Shown here: in pieces, positions 28,589 to 40,800 of the stretch | Layout of the letters: every line of letters starts with the position of its first letter | Numbering within the stretch: position 1 is the stretch's first letter | Assembly: GCA_934229785.1 (NCBI GenBank) | Contig: CAKQEA010000001.1 | Location: forward strand, 129,837-193,836 | Length of the DNA stretch: 64,000 bases | Direction of reading: 5' to 3' | DNA from: an uncultured Anaeroplasmataceae bacterium | GTDB taxonomy: Bacteria > Bacillota_I > Bacilli_A > Acholeplasmatales > Anaeroplasmataceae | Notes under the pieces: model-generated | Databases searched by the model: none | What the model was told of the DNA's origin: nothing | What the model saw: only the letters and a program-made list of their open reading frames with translations | Translations under genes and position numbers: made by a program

Positions 28589-30139
28589 ATGACAAATGAA
28601 AAAGTAAATAAAAAAAATAGTAATTATTTATCTGGTAAAGAAATTAGAAAAATAGCTAAAGAAAATCATGCTATTACGAAAAAGCTTGAACATGAAAAAT
28701 CAAGAAAGAAGAAGGAAGAAGAATTTACTTCTTCTATGAAGAATCCCAACAATATATTAGAAATTGATGATCTTCATACATATTTTTTTACCGATTTAGG
28801 TGTTGTTAAGGCAGTTAATGGTGTTAGCTTTTCTATTCCTTTAAATTCTACAATAGGAGTTGTTGGTGAGTCAGGTTGTGGTAAGAGTGTAACTGCAATG
28901 TCAGTAATGCGTTTGATTCAAGGGCCTTATGGTCAAATTGTTGATGGAGCAATTAGATTTCGTGCTAATGATTATAAAAAAGATTCTAAAGGAAAATATA
29001 TTCCAATTTATGAATATGATTCTAATGGTAATATTGTTAAAGAGGAAGTTAAATTAAATAGTAATAAAAAATATGTTTCTATTGATGATTTAATAAAAAA
29101 TGATGATGGAGTTTATACATCAATTTATGATAGAGATAAATATGGAAATACAGATGTTGTAAATATTACAAATGAAAAAGGTGAATTTGTTGAATTAAAG
29201 GAAATTACTAAGGATGCAAATGGCAAGTACCCTTATTTATATGTAAAGGATAAAAGAGGTAATATTTACAAAAAAATTATAACTGATAAACCAAATAAGA
29301 TTATTGTTAGAGATAAAATTAAAAGAGATAATAATGGTTTCCCACAATATGAACGAGAAGAAAAAATTTATGATATTGCCAAAATGCCAATAAAGGAACT
29401 TTATAGGATTAGAGGTAGACAAATTTCTATGGTTTTTCAAGAACCTATGACAAGCTTAAATCCCGTTTTTACTATTGGTAATCAGTTAGATGAGGTTTCT
29501 TTACTTCATATTCCTGGAATTGATAAGAAGCTAGCTAAAAAAAGGTCACTTGATATGCTAGATATGGTTGGCATTGCTTTGCCAGAAAGAGTGTATAATT
29601 CTTATCCGCATGAATTATCTGGTGGAATGCGTCAGCGTGTAATGATATCTATGGCATTAGCTGCTGAACCAAGGCTAATTATTGCTGATGAGCCTACTAC
29701 AGCACTAGATGTTACTATTCAAGCTCAAATTTTGGATTTGTTTAATGATTTAAAAAATAAAATTAATGGTTCAATTATGTTAATAACACATGATTTAGGT
29801 GTTATTGCTGAAATGGCTGATTATGTAATTGTTATGTACGCAGGACGTGTAATTGAGCAAGGAACTGTAAATGAAATTTATAGTAATCCATGTCATCCTT
29901 ACACTCAGGGGTTACAAAAATCAAAACCTACGATGAATTCTTCAAAAGATGATTTATTTAATATTCCTGGAAATGTCCCAAATCCAGTAAATATGCCAAA
30001 TTATTGTTATTTTAAGGAAAGATGTAATAAGTGCTTGAAAAAATGTAATGGCGAGTATCCTAGCATGAAACAGATTAGTCCTACACATTTTGTTGCATGT
30101 CATCTTTTTGATGATTTTATAGAAAAAGAGGAGAAATAA
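28589..30139 (+). CDS. oppD: oligopeptide ABC importer ATPase, OppD type, with a four-copy repeat insertion
   Basis: An ABC ATPase of 516 residues; OppD is usually 320-360. Walker A GESGCGKS is at 93-100, the Q-loop VFQEP near 282-286, signature LSGGMRQR at 343-350, Walker B IIADEP near 364-369 and switch His401. Two parts account for the extra length. The first is a basic and acidic N-terminal extension of about 50 residues. The second is an insertion at about 126-262, between Walker A and the Q-loop, made of repeats starting near 131, 170, 208 and 246 with the pattern KD..GKY..IY..D..GN. The C-terminal Cys cluster (473, 479, 482, 486, 504) matches the iron-sulphur-binding tail known in some Opp/Dpp ATPases. 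The catalytic core looks intact. Confidence 0.9.
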   Translation: MTNEKVNKKNSNYLSGKEIRKIAKENHAITKKLEHEKSRKKKEEEFTSSMKNPNNILEIDDLHTYFFTDLGVVKAVNGVSFSIPLNSTIGVVGESGCGKSVTAMSVMRLIQGPYGQIVDGAIRFRANDYKKDSKGKYIPIYEYDSNGNIVKEEVKLNSNKKYVSIDDLIKNDDGVYTSIYDRDKYGNTDVVNITNEKGEFVELKEITKDANGKYPYLYVKDKRGNIYKKIITDKPNKIIVRDKIKRDNNGFPQYEREEKIYDIAKMPIKELYRIRGRQISMVFQEPMTSLNPVFTIGNQLDEVSLLHIPGIDKKLAKKRSLDMLDMVGIALPERVYNSYPHELSGGMRQRVMISMALAAEPRLIIADEPTTALDVTIQAQILDLFNDLKNKINGSIMLITHDLGVIAEMADYVIVMYAGRVIEQGTVNEIYSNPCHPYTQGLQKSKPTMNSSKDDLFNIPGNVPNPVNMPNYCYFKERCNKCLKKCNGEYPSMKQISPTHFVACHLFDDFIEKEEK

Positions 30140-30141
30140 TT

Positions 30142-31287
30142 ATGGATGACAAAAAAATAAATCAAGATAATAACTCTTCTAATGTAGTAGAAGCATTAAA
30201 TATTCAAACTGATAATTTAAATAATATTGATTTTTCTAATTTTGATGATGAAGCAGAAAAAGCAAAAGAAGAAGCTGAAAAAGAGAAAAATAGAAATAAT
30301 GATTTTTTATTACCTCCTGATCCTAAAGCAATTTTAGAAGTAAGACATTTAAAAAAATATTTTACACTTAAAAAGACAATATTAGGTAAGCCAATTACTG
30401 AATTAAAGGCTGTCGATGATGTTTCTTTCAAAATTTATCCAGGTGAAACCTTAGGTGTTGTTGGTGAATCAGGTTGTGGAAAAACAACAATGGGACGTAC
30501 TGTTTTAAAATTATATAATCCAACAAGTGGACAAGTTTTTTTTGAAGGTAATGATATTTCAAAGTATAAATCAAAGGAAATGAGAAAATTACGTACAGAT
30601 ATGCAAATAATTTTCCAAGATCCTTATTCTTCATTACCGCCAAGACAAACCGTTGGCTCAATTCTTGCAGAGCCAGTAAAGGTACATAACATTGTTCCTA
30701 AAGAGGAAGTTAAAGATTATGTATTAAAGCTAATGGATCAATGTGGATTAAGAGATTATTATTACGAGAGATATCCTCATGAATTTTCAGGAGGACAGCG
30801 CCAAAGAATATGTATAGCAAGAGCACTTGCCGTTAATCCAAAATTTGTTGTTTGTGATGAACCTGTATCTGCACTTGATGTTTCAATTCAAGCTCAAATT
30901 ATCAATTTATTAAAGAGATTACAAAAAGAAAGAAATTTAACATATTTGTTTATCTCACATGACCTATCAGTTGTAAAGCATATATCAGATAAAATATGTG
31001 TAATGTATTTAGGTAATGTTGTAGAGTATGGAACTAATGACTCTTTATTTAATAATCCACTTCATCCATATACAAAATCACTTTTTTCAGCAACACCAAA
31101 CCCTAATCCAAATGAGAAATCAAAAAGGATAATTTTAAAAGGAGATATACCTAGTCCAATAAATCCTCCAAAAGGTTGTAAGTTTTGTACAAGATGTCCA
31201 AAGTGTATGGAAATTTGTAAACATATAGAACCTAAATATAAAGAGTTTGAAGATGGACATATAGTTGCTTGTCATTTATATGATTAA
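30142..31287 (+). CDS. oppF: oligopeptide ABC importer ATPase, OppF type (first importer)
   Basis: The partner ATPase of 381 residues. After an acidic, Asn-rich N-terminal tail with a short coiled-coil-like Glu/Lys/Ala stretch (about 36-52), the core has Walker A GESGCGKT (108-115), Q-loop IIFQDP, signature FSGGQRQR (215-222), Walker B FVVCDEP (235-241) and switch His273. The C-terminal motif [13 protein letters not shown] is standard. Six Cys in the tail (346, 349, 352, 355, 359, 377) form a CxxCxxCxxC cluster suited to an iron-sulphur centre, as described for related dipeptide ATPases. Two bases separate it from oppD, and the following small gene overlaps its end. Confidence 0.93.
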   Translation: MDDKKINQDNNSSNVVEALNIQTDNLNNIDFSNFDDEAEKAKEEAEKEKNRNNDFLLPPDPKAILEVRHLKKYFTLKKTILGKPITELKAVDDVSFKIYPGETLGVVGESGCGKTTMGRTVLKLYNPTSGQVFFEGNDISKYKSKEMRKLRTDMQIIFQDPYSSLPPRQTVGSILAEPVKVHNIVPKEEVKDYVLKLMDQCGLRDYYYERYPHEFSGGQRQRICIARALAVNPKFVVCDEPVSALDVSIQAQIINLLKRLQKERNLTYLFISHDLSVVKHISDKICVMYLGNVVEYGTNDSLFNNPLHPYTKSLFSATPNPNPNEKSKRIILKGDIPSPINPPKGCKFCTRCPKCMEICKHIEPKYKEFEDGHIVACHLYD

Positions 31288-31534
31288 AAAGAATAAAAAT
31301 AAAGAAAAAGTAATTTATTATGATGATAATTCGACGATTGTAGACATGTCGGGTGTGAAAAAAAAGAAAATATTACAAAATAATGCAAATAATAATTATA
31401 AACAGCATAGAGTTAGTGAAAAAGAAAAAATTAAAACTTTCTTTTCAGTTTTTAAAATGATGTTGTTACCAACATTTATTGCATTAATTATAATTTTCTT
31501 ATTATATTTATTGTTTTATTTTCTAACTATTTAG
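31280..31534 (+). CDS. small single-pass membrane protein at the end of the importer operon
   Basis: An 84-residue protein starting at ATG 31280, which overlaps the last 8 bases of oppF, so it is probably made by translational coupling. The N-terminal half is basic and hydrophilic with a conspicuous VIYYDDNSTIVDMSG segment (residues 11-25). The C-terminal half is a single strong membrane helix (MLLPTFIALIIIFLLYLLFYFL), suggesting a tail-anchored topology with the basic part inside. I do not recognise a named family. It could be an accessory subunit of the importer, but only position supports this. A terminator follows. Confidence 0.6.
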   Translation: MIKKNKNKEKVIYYDDNSTIVDMSGVKKKKILQNNANNNYKQHRVSEKEKIKTFFSVFKMMLLPTFIALIIIFLLYLLFYFLTI

Positions 31535-31542
31535 TTTTAATT

Positions 31543-31624
31543 AGCTCCCCTAAAAGTATTTTTATTGAAAGAAATTGTTTTTTTAAAGTATTTCAATAAA
31601 TAATGTAAAAATGGGAGCTTTTTT
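31543..31624 (+). terminator. terminator closing the 31-kb gene run
   Basis: AGCTCCC (31543-31549) pairs with GGGAGCT (31613-31619), which is followed by a run of T. An inner stem forms between TTTATTGAAA (31561-31570) and TTTCAATAAA (31581-31590). This gives a two-level structure with a 3' U-tract. It is the first terminator-like element since the window start. Confidence 0.65.
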
Positions 31625-31870
31625 GATTTTGATATAATTCAAAGTTAATAAAAAAATACATTTTCGATGCAAATGAATAAAATTTTAAAAAGATAAAGAA
31701 AAACGAATAAAATTCGTGAAGAAAATAATACAAATAAAATAAAAAAAGATAAAATATAGAATAATATGTATAAAAATATTGACAATATTGAAACTCGGAA
31801 ATATAATTACATTGTAGTTTATTTTTGGTTTTATACCTAGAAAATTAAAGACAAAAAGGTGGGGGAGAAA
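31625..31870. other. AT-rich intergenic region carrying the promoter of the giant LRR gene
   Basis: This gap holds the promoter at 31779-31807 and the ribosome-binding site GGTGGGGGAG just before ATG 31871. The part from 31626 to 31778 is almost pure A/T with scattered A-tracts and no credible reading frame or hairpin. A-rich tracts upstream of the -35 box could act as an UP element. Confidence 0.5.
31779..31807 (+). promoter_or_regulatory. consensus vegetative promoter for the giant LRR lipoprotein gene
   Basis: TTGACA at 31779-31784 and TATAAT at 31802-31807 are separated by exactly 17 bases, so both boxes match the housekeeping sigma consensus perfectly. Transcription would begin near 31814, giving a leader of about 57 bases. 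No operator-like inverted repeat is visible over it, so expression is probably strong and constitutive (inference). Confidence 0.85.
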
Positions 31871-34800
31871 ATGAATAAAACAAAAAAAACTATTGGAAAA
31901 ATTGTTTTAGCAAGTTTGTCTATATTTGCAGCATCAACAACTACAGTTAATTTGACAAGCTGCAAAAAGAATGATACACCAGTTTTTGAAAACCAAGGAG
32001 AGGTTGGTAACTATTATACATTAGATGGAAATACTGTGTATTTTGATAATAATGTAGTTACTCTTAAAATTGGTAGTGATCAGTATAATGGTGAGTATAA
32101 ATTTGATAAAAATGTCTTTACAATACGCTTTGATGGTGATGTTGACTCTATCATAGCTGATTATAAAGAAAATTACATTGAATTTACCTATTCAGGAGTA
32201 AAATATAAATTTTACAAGGATATAGATTATACTGTTTCTTTTAATACTGATGGTGGTTCTGTAGTATCTAATGCTACAATCAAAAATGGTTTTAAAGTAA
32301 CAGCTCCAAATTCAAATCCAACAAAAAATGGATATGTATTTTTAGGTTGGTATAAGGATGCTGATTATAAGCAAAAATATGACTTTAATTCAGAAGTTAC
32401 ATCCAATACGACAATTTATGCATTGTTTAAAGAAAATACTAATCCTAGAGAAGAATTTACTGTTAATTTTGAATCTAATGTTGAAGAATTAAAGTTTGAA
32501 TCAGTAGTGACCTATGAAAAGAAAGTAGTAAATTTACCTAATGTTTCTGTAGAAGGTAAAAAGTTTTTAGGTTGGTGGGTATCTGATTATAATGATTCTA
32601 ATAGATTGACATATAAGTATGATGAATCAATGGAGTTAAATCAAAACACAACTTTATTTGCAATATATGAGGATCAAGCACCTAAAGTATCTGTTAATTC
32701 ATCAAAAATATCTTGGAATTCTTTAGGATTAATGAAGGATTATTCTATTAATATTAAGAATCTAGATGGTGATTCTAACGATCCTATTTTCTCTAAAAAA
32801 ATATCAACTGTTGAACAAAGCTTTGATTTTGCATCATTGCCAGCTGGTGATTATTTAGTTGAAGTTACATGTGGTAATTATACAGGAAAAGCTTATTTTG
32901 CTAATAAGAAATTGCCTGTTGTTAATTTATATGTAGATGATTTTAAATTATCATGGAATAAGGCTTTTGATGCAACAAATTATACAATTGAAGTTGATTG
33001 CGGTAATGAGTATTATAATGTTAAACCTACAAGCTTAGGTGATGTGTATGAATATGATTTTGAAAAAATTCCTATGTCTGCAAATGGTATAAAGTTTACA
33101 CTTTATGCTGAGGCTGAGGGATACATTCAATCAAAGGCAACTTATATCTTGACAAGAGTACTTGATGCTCCACAGTTAACATATGATAAATCAACTGAAA
33201 CAATTAAATGGAGTAAAATTGACAATGCTTCAAAATATAAGGTTACTGTTGTTACAGAAGATGATACCTTTAATTATTATGTAACAGATACTTCATTCTC
33301 CTTAGCAGAATTTACAGGAAGCATTAATTATACAGTTTCTGGTTATTCAGATGGTTATTATGCAAATTCATCAACTGGAACTGAGACAAAAACTACTTTA
33401 TCTACACCAGGAAATATTAGTCTTGTTGAGGATGGCTATAAGATTTCATGGTCAAATGTTAAAAATGCAAAGGGCTATTATGTTGTAATTAATGATGGTG
33501 AGCCTAAATTTGTTACTGATAATTTCTATGAATTAACTGAAGAGGAAAAACAAATTTCTAATTTAAAGGTTAAAATTCAAGCTGTTGCTGAAGATACTTC
33601 AAATAACTCTTATTATTCAAATATTGTTGAGTTTAACAATTCTTTAATTAATTATTTAGTATTTAATGAAGGGGAATTGTCTTGGAATCCTATTCTTGGT
33701 GTAACAAAATATGTTGTTATAGTTGATGATACTGATAAATATTTTGTTAACACTAATAGCTGTAAATTAAAACTTTCAACAGGACATCATACTTATAAGG
33801 TTGCAGCTTGTTCTAGTGATGAATCTTATGATGAAAGTAAGCTATTTAAATATGAAAATGATGTTTTCAATATGTATTTTGAAACAAATATTGATGATAA
33901 GGAACTTGATAATGTTTCATATGAATATGGTAATGTAATTGACTTACCTTCTATTGAATACCCTGGTTATACATTTACTGGTTGGTTTAAAGAAAAAGGA
34001 AATATTACAACAAATGAATTTAATTCATCAATTTATGATTTTAAAGAAGATGTAACTATTTATGCTGGATGGACTCCTAAATCTTATTCTATTAGCCTTG
34101 AGTATGGAATTTATGGTGAAGGAGATAAGACAAGCGCACAGGTACTATTTGGAACAAAATTTGAATTGCCAGTACCAAAAAATTCTGATAACTATAAAGT
34201 GTTTATGGGATGGTATTCAGAGCTTAATGGACAAGGAATTAAATATTCTGATGAAAATGGATTATCTCTTAATTCTTGGAATGATTATAAGAATATTACT
34301 TTATATGCGTGCTATGCTGATGTATTTGAATATGAATTGATTGATAATGGCGAAGCATATTCTATTAAAAAAGGATTTGCACTTACTGATTCTAATTTAA
34401 GTAAAAATATTAAAGAAATTACAATTCCTGTTAAATATAATGATAAATATATTACAACAATTGAAACTGCTGCTTTTGCTGATTGTACAAATTTAGTTGT
34501 TATTAATATTCCTGATACAATTAAAAATATTGAGGTAGGAAAAGAGGGCCCAACAGCTTCTCAAAATTGTTTTAAGAGCTGTAGAAGCCTTCAAAGTGTA
34601 AACATTTATACTACTGGTGAAGTTAAGGAAGAGGATATCAAATATTTTTCAATTGATGGTGTTTTAATTTACAATAATGATTATAATGGTGTGGAATTAG
34701 CCTATTTCCCTTACTATACAAGAACTGGTATATATACAATTCCAGATAAGGTAACTACAATTCCACAAATGGCATTTAAAGATTGTGATAGTTTAACTGA

Positions 34801-37800
34801 AATAGTTGTTCCTTATAGTGTTACTCAGATTGATACTCAAGCATTCTCAGGTTGCGCAAAACTAGAAAAAGTTACATTCACATTCCTTTCTGAAGAAGAT
34901 GCTAACGAGGAAAATGAATTAAATATAGCTAGTAAGGCATTTTATTCTAATAGTAAATTAGTTAGATTGGATTTGCCAGCTAGACTTAGTAATTTTGATT
35001 CGGATATTATTCAATCATGTAATTATCTTGAAGAAATTAATATTTTTGGAAATCATCCAAATAAAAAATACAAATCAGAAAATGGTGTTGTTTTAACGCT
35101 TAATGGTTCTGAATTGCTTTATTGTCCTGTTGGAAAAACTGGAGAATATGAGGTTGGTAATAGTGTAAAAGCAATTAAGTACCATGCATTTATGGGTTGT
35201 AATAAATTAACTAAAGTTACTATTGGTTCAAATGTTACAATTATTGATAAAGAAGCTTTTAAGTCTTGTTCAAAGCTTGAAGAGCTTGTATTTAAGGGAA
35301 CTTCTACTGATCAAGATTTAATTATATCTACAGGAGCATTTTATGGTTGTTCATCATTAACTGAGTTAACTTTACCAGAAAATTTAAAAACACTTGAGGT
35401 TAACGCTTTTGGAGGAACAAGTAAACTTGAAACTGTACATTTAAATTCAGTTCGAGAAATTGTTTTTGATAATAATGCTTTTGGTACTACAGCTACATCA
35501 CCTGTATTTTATGTTAAACATTTAACTCTTTCAAAAACAGTTCAAGAATTCGAGATTACAGGTGTATTTGGTACAAAGCTTGAAGATGTTACTGTAGAAG
35601 AAGGAAATGAGTATTATAAATCAGTTGATGGTGTTTTATATAATAGTGCTGTAACAAAGGTAGTATATTATCCAACTGATAGGGAAGGAGATTATGATTT
35701 ACCTAGTACAATTGTAGAGATTGGTGCAAGAGTATTCCAATCAAAACCAGGTATAACATCAATTACATTCCCTAGTAGTCTTAAATCTATTGGTGAAGGT
35801 GCATTTAAATCTTGTTCAAAGCTTACATCAATAACATTTGTAGATGGTGGAGAAGAAGAGCTTGTTATTGGAAATGAAGCATTTGCTAGTTGTTCAAATT
35901 TAACAAATGTTGTATTACCAAATAGATTAGTTTCAATTGGTGATTCTGCTTTTACAAGTTGTAAATCAATTGTTTCACTTACAATTCCAGATAGCGTTCA
36001 AACAATTGGAGAATTTGCATTTAGATATAATTCAAAATTGGAAACAATTAATCTTCCTAAAAATTTAATTGCATTAGGTGAGTCAAAGCTATCTTATGAA
36101 TCATTAACTAGAACTCATGCTTTCCAAGGCTGTAGTGAATTGAAAAACATTTATATTAGTGAAGAAAACACTAATTATGTGACTGTTGATGGTATTTTAT
36201 ATAAAAAAATATATGGAAATAGTGATAATTCAGCTAATGAATTTTTAGGACTTTCTCTAATTGTATTACCTGCAGGTATTTCAGGTGAGGTTGTGTTCCC
36301 TAAAGATTTAATTCAAATTGGTGATCAAATAATGAATGATAGCCAAGTAACTTCAATTAAATTCGCAGGAAATGGAGAAAAGGAAATTGTATTTGGAAAT
36401 TACACATTCTATTCTTGTAAGCAATTACAATCTATTGAATTACCACAAGGATTAAAGACAATCCCTCAAAATTGTTTTTATCAGTGTGAATCATTAACAT
36501 CAATTGTTATTCCTAAAACTGTCACATTAATTATGGATAGAGCCTTTAATTATTGTAAAAATATTGAAAGCATCGAGTTTGAAGAAGGCGGAACAGAAGA
36601 TTTAGAGTTTGCTGATGGATATAAATCATCTGGCTCAGGTTATAGTCAATATCAGGGCTTCTTATATAATAATCACAAGGTTAAATCTTTGGTATTACCA
36701 CAAAGAACTAAGAAAATTGGTAATTATGCTTTTGCAGCATACTATAGTTCATCATATTCATCAGATTATAGTTCTGCATTAGAATCAATTGTTATTCCTT
36801 CTAATGTAAATTACATTGGTAAAAATGCATTCTATTATAGTAAAAATTTAAGTAATGTAGAGTTTAGTGGAGAATTTAGTGAGTTAACACTTGATGATTA
36901 TTGCTTTTCTTATACTAGCATTGTTAATATTAGTATTCCAAATAATACAATAAAATTGGGTAATTATGTATTCTCTAGTTGTGCAAATATGGAATCTATT
37001 GTAATACCAGCTACAGTTAAGAGTCTTGGTAATGGCGTATTTAATAATTTGAAGAAATTAACAAGCGTAACATTTGAAGAAAATTCTGTTTTAGAGACAA
37101 TAGGCTATAGTGCTTTTGCATCTACAGCTATTTCAAGTATTACTATTCCTAAGACTGTTGTTGAAATTGGCTATCAAGCATTTTCTGGTTGTGCAAATTT
37201 AAAGAATGTTGAATTTGAAAATGGAAAAACAGAAGAAGGCTGTAGTTTAAAGACAATTGGTTATAAAGCTTTCGCAAATACTGGATTAGAGAAGTTTGAA
37301 TTCCCTTATTGTGGTAAGGATGAAAAGGGTGGTATTAATAAATTGACAATTGGTAATGCTACTAATGTTAATTTATTTGAAGGCTCTAAGAATTTAAGTG
37401 AAGTATATTTATCTGAGGCAATTGTAAGTATTGATAAATTGTTTATTAAATGCCCAGGATTGACTAAAATAACTATTTCTGAAAATAGTGAAAATTTTAA
37501 AACTGATGAAACTGCACCAATAATTTATAATATAAATAGTACTGCCATTCAGTATATTTATGGTCGAGTAGAAAATATTTCAATTCCTGATGGTATTGAA
37601 GAAATTGGATCATATGCTTTTGCAGGACAAACAGACATCAAGACTTTAAAATTCCCAAAAACTTTAAAGACAATTGGAGAATATGCCTTCCAAAATTGTA
37701 TTGGTGTAGAAGAGGTTGTTTTTGCAGAGGGTAGTGTTATAACTGAAATTGGCAACTATGCATTTTATAATTGTAATAAATTAAAATCAATTACATTGCC

Positions 37801-40800
37801 TAATAGTATAACAGAAATTAATGAAGGTACTTTTATTGGTTGTACATCTTTAAATACTGTTAAATTCCCAAAAAATCTAAAAACAATTGGAAAGAGTGCT
37901 TTTGCTCAAACAAGGGCGTTACAAGAAGTAACCTTCCCTGATTCACTTGTAGAAATTGGACAATATGGCTTTAGTGGATCTGGACTTACAAGTGTTAATT
38001 TTAATGAAGGATTAACGACTTTAGGTCAAGAATCTTTTGAAGATTGTTTGAGTTTAACAAGTGTTGTAATTCCTAATACTATAACAACATTTAAAAACTA
38101 TATTTTTAGAAGATGCTATGCATTAACTAGCGTTACATTACCTGATAATTTAACAACATTAGGTCAGGGAATGTTCTCAAATTGTACAGCTTTACAGACA
38201 ATTACATTGCCTAGTAGTCTTACTTCATTGCCAAATGATTTCATGGAAAAGTGTACTTCATTAAAGACTATCAAAATCCCTAATGTTACAAGTATTGGTA
38301 ATTATGCGTTTGATGGTTGTACATCACTTTTAAATGTAGATTTTGCTGATGTTGACAAGCTTACATCTTTTGGAACATATGTATTTAGAAATTGTAGCTC
38401 ATTAAATAATGTAGTATTACCTAGTAGTGTAACTACTATTGGTAATTATGCATTCCAAGCTTCAGGTTTAACAGAAATTGTTATTCCAGCTTCTGTTAAA
38501 AAATTAGGAACAACTACTACAACTGGCTCTGTTTTTGCAGATTGTAATTCTTTAGTAAGTGTTACATTGCCAGAATCTTTAACAACAATTTATGGCTCTG
38601 TGTTTGAAAATTGTACTGCATTAACTGAAATTACAATCCCTTCTAGTGTAACTATTTTAGGAAATAAAGTATTTAAAGGCTGTACGTCATTAACAAAAGC
38701 AGAAATAAAAGGCGCTATTAAAACTTGTGGTACATATTTATTTGCTGAATGTAGTTCATTAACTGATGTTACAATTAATGCAAAGAGTACTAAAACAGGA
38801 TCTTATATGTTCCAAAAATGTACATCTTTAACTAATGTTGTTTTACCAACTAGTCTTGCATCATCAGGATTAAGTACTTATTTATTTGATGGTTGTACAT
38901 CACTTGAAAGTATTGAAATTCCATCAAGTGTTACTCAAATTCCAAGTTATTTTGCTAGAAATTGTAGTATGCTAAAAAATGTAGTTGTAAAAGGTAAAAT
39001 TACTTCTATTGGTTCATATGCCTTTAATGGTTGCTCATTATTAGAAAATATTGATTTGACTGCTGCAATTACAGCTAACTCATTAAAAACATTAAATACA
39101 TACGCATTCCAGAAATGTAGTTCTTTAAAGTCTATTAATATTCCAAATGTTACTACTGTTAGTAATTATGCCTTTGATGGATGTACATCATTATCTAGTG
39201 TTACACTTAAGGCTGCAACAACAATTGGTTCTTATGCATTTAGAGACTGTACAGCATTAAAAACTATTTCTTTACCGGAGACAGTTACAAAGCTAGATAT
39301 TGGTTGTTTTATGGATTCTGGACTTGCATCTATTACAATTCCAGCAAAGGTTTCAACAATTAATGGCGCTGCGTTTAATGGTTGTAAAAATTTATCAGTT
39401 ACAAATAATGCAGAATTCTTTGTTGCAAAGAATAATGCGATTGCAACAAACACTGGCGAATTGATTACAATATTTAACTTAAATAGTGATGAATATGAAA
39501 TTTCATCAGATATTGTTTCATTTGATACATATGTATTTACGGGTGTTAAAGGATTAAGAAAGATTATTATTCCTTCATCTGTTACTGCCATTTCATCATA
39601 TGCATTCCAAAATTGTGGAGATCTTGAAGAGGTTGTATTGCCTGAAACATTAACTAAAATTGGTTCATATGCCTTTAATGAATGCTTAAAGCTTAATAAA
39701 ATTAATTTCCCAAGCTCTCTTGAAGAAATTAATGCATTTGCATTTGAAAATACTGCTTTAACTGAAGTTATTTTACCTGAGGGTTTAACTACATTAGGTA
39801 ATGGTGTATTTAAAGATTGTAAGAATATTGAAAGAGTATATCTTCCAGGAACAATTACATCATTGGCCACATCAAGCGCTAGTGGAGGTTTATTTAATGG
39901 ATGTATTTCTCTTACAAGTGTTGAATTTGGTGAGGGCTACTCTATGTTAGCTTCATATATGTTTGCAAATTGTTCTTCATTAGAAACAATTGTATTGCCA
40001 CAAAGTGCAAGCGAAAAATTTGATACATCAACTTATATGTTTATGAATTGTACAAAATTAAATAGTGTTGTTTTACCAAGTGATTGTACAATTATTCCTA
40101 CTTATGCATTTTCTGGTTGTTCAGAATTAGCAAACATTATCGTTCCTGATTCTGTTGTAACTATTGATTCAAGTGCATTTGCAAATAGTGGTTTAACTTC
40201 TATTAAATTTAGTAGTGTAACAAAATTGGGTTCATCAGTATTCGCTGAATGTCAAAATCTTGTTTCTGTAGAATTACCAGGAACTATAACAAGTATTAGT
40301 AGTAATGTATTTAAAAATTGTACTAAGCTTAAGAATGTTATTTTACATGAAGGTATGACTGTAACGGGAAACTCAATGTTCCTAGGCTGTTCTTCACTTG
40401 AAAGTATTGAAATACCATCAACAGTTTTAAGTATAAATGGTTATATGTTCCAAGATTGTGAGAATCTAACAGAGGTTATTTTACACGAAGGCTTAAATGA
40501 AATTAGTTATATGTCTTTCTATAATGATTCTAAATTATCAAAAATTAATCTTCCAAGTACACTTACAAAGATTTATTATGGATCTTTCTATAATTGTACA
40601 TCTATAAAGAAATTATTAATTCCTGAAGGATGTAGTTTAACACAAATGTCTTCTGCAGAAAAATCTTTATTTGGTAATTGGACTAGTGATCAAATTGTAT
40701 GTACTAAGGATTCAATCTATGATATTACTGGCTCATGGGGCGAGGCATGCTCATATTCAAACTATTATGGATATTGGTCAAATACTAACGCAACATTTAT

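Noticed and set aside
34062..34340. A 92-codon plus-strand frame overlapping the giant LRR gene
   Set aside because: It lies wholly within an intact coding region in another frame and shows no independent start signal.
39232..39870. A 212-codon open frame on the minus strand inside the giant LRR gene
   Set aside because: It mirrors the repeat structure of the plus-strand gene, has no ribosome-binding site, and encodes no recognisable protein.
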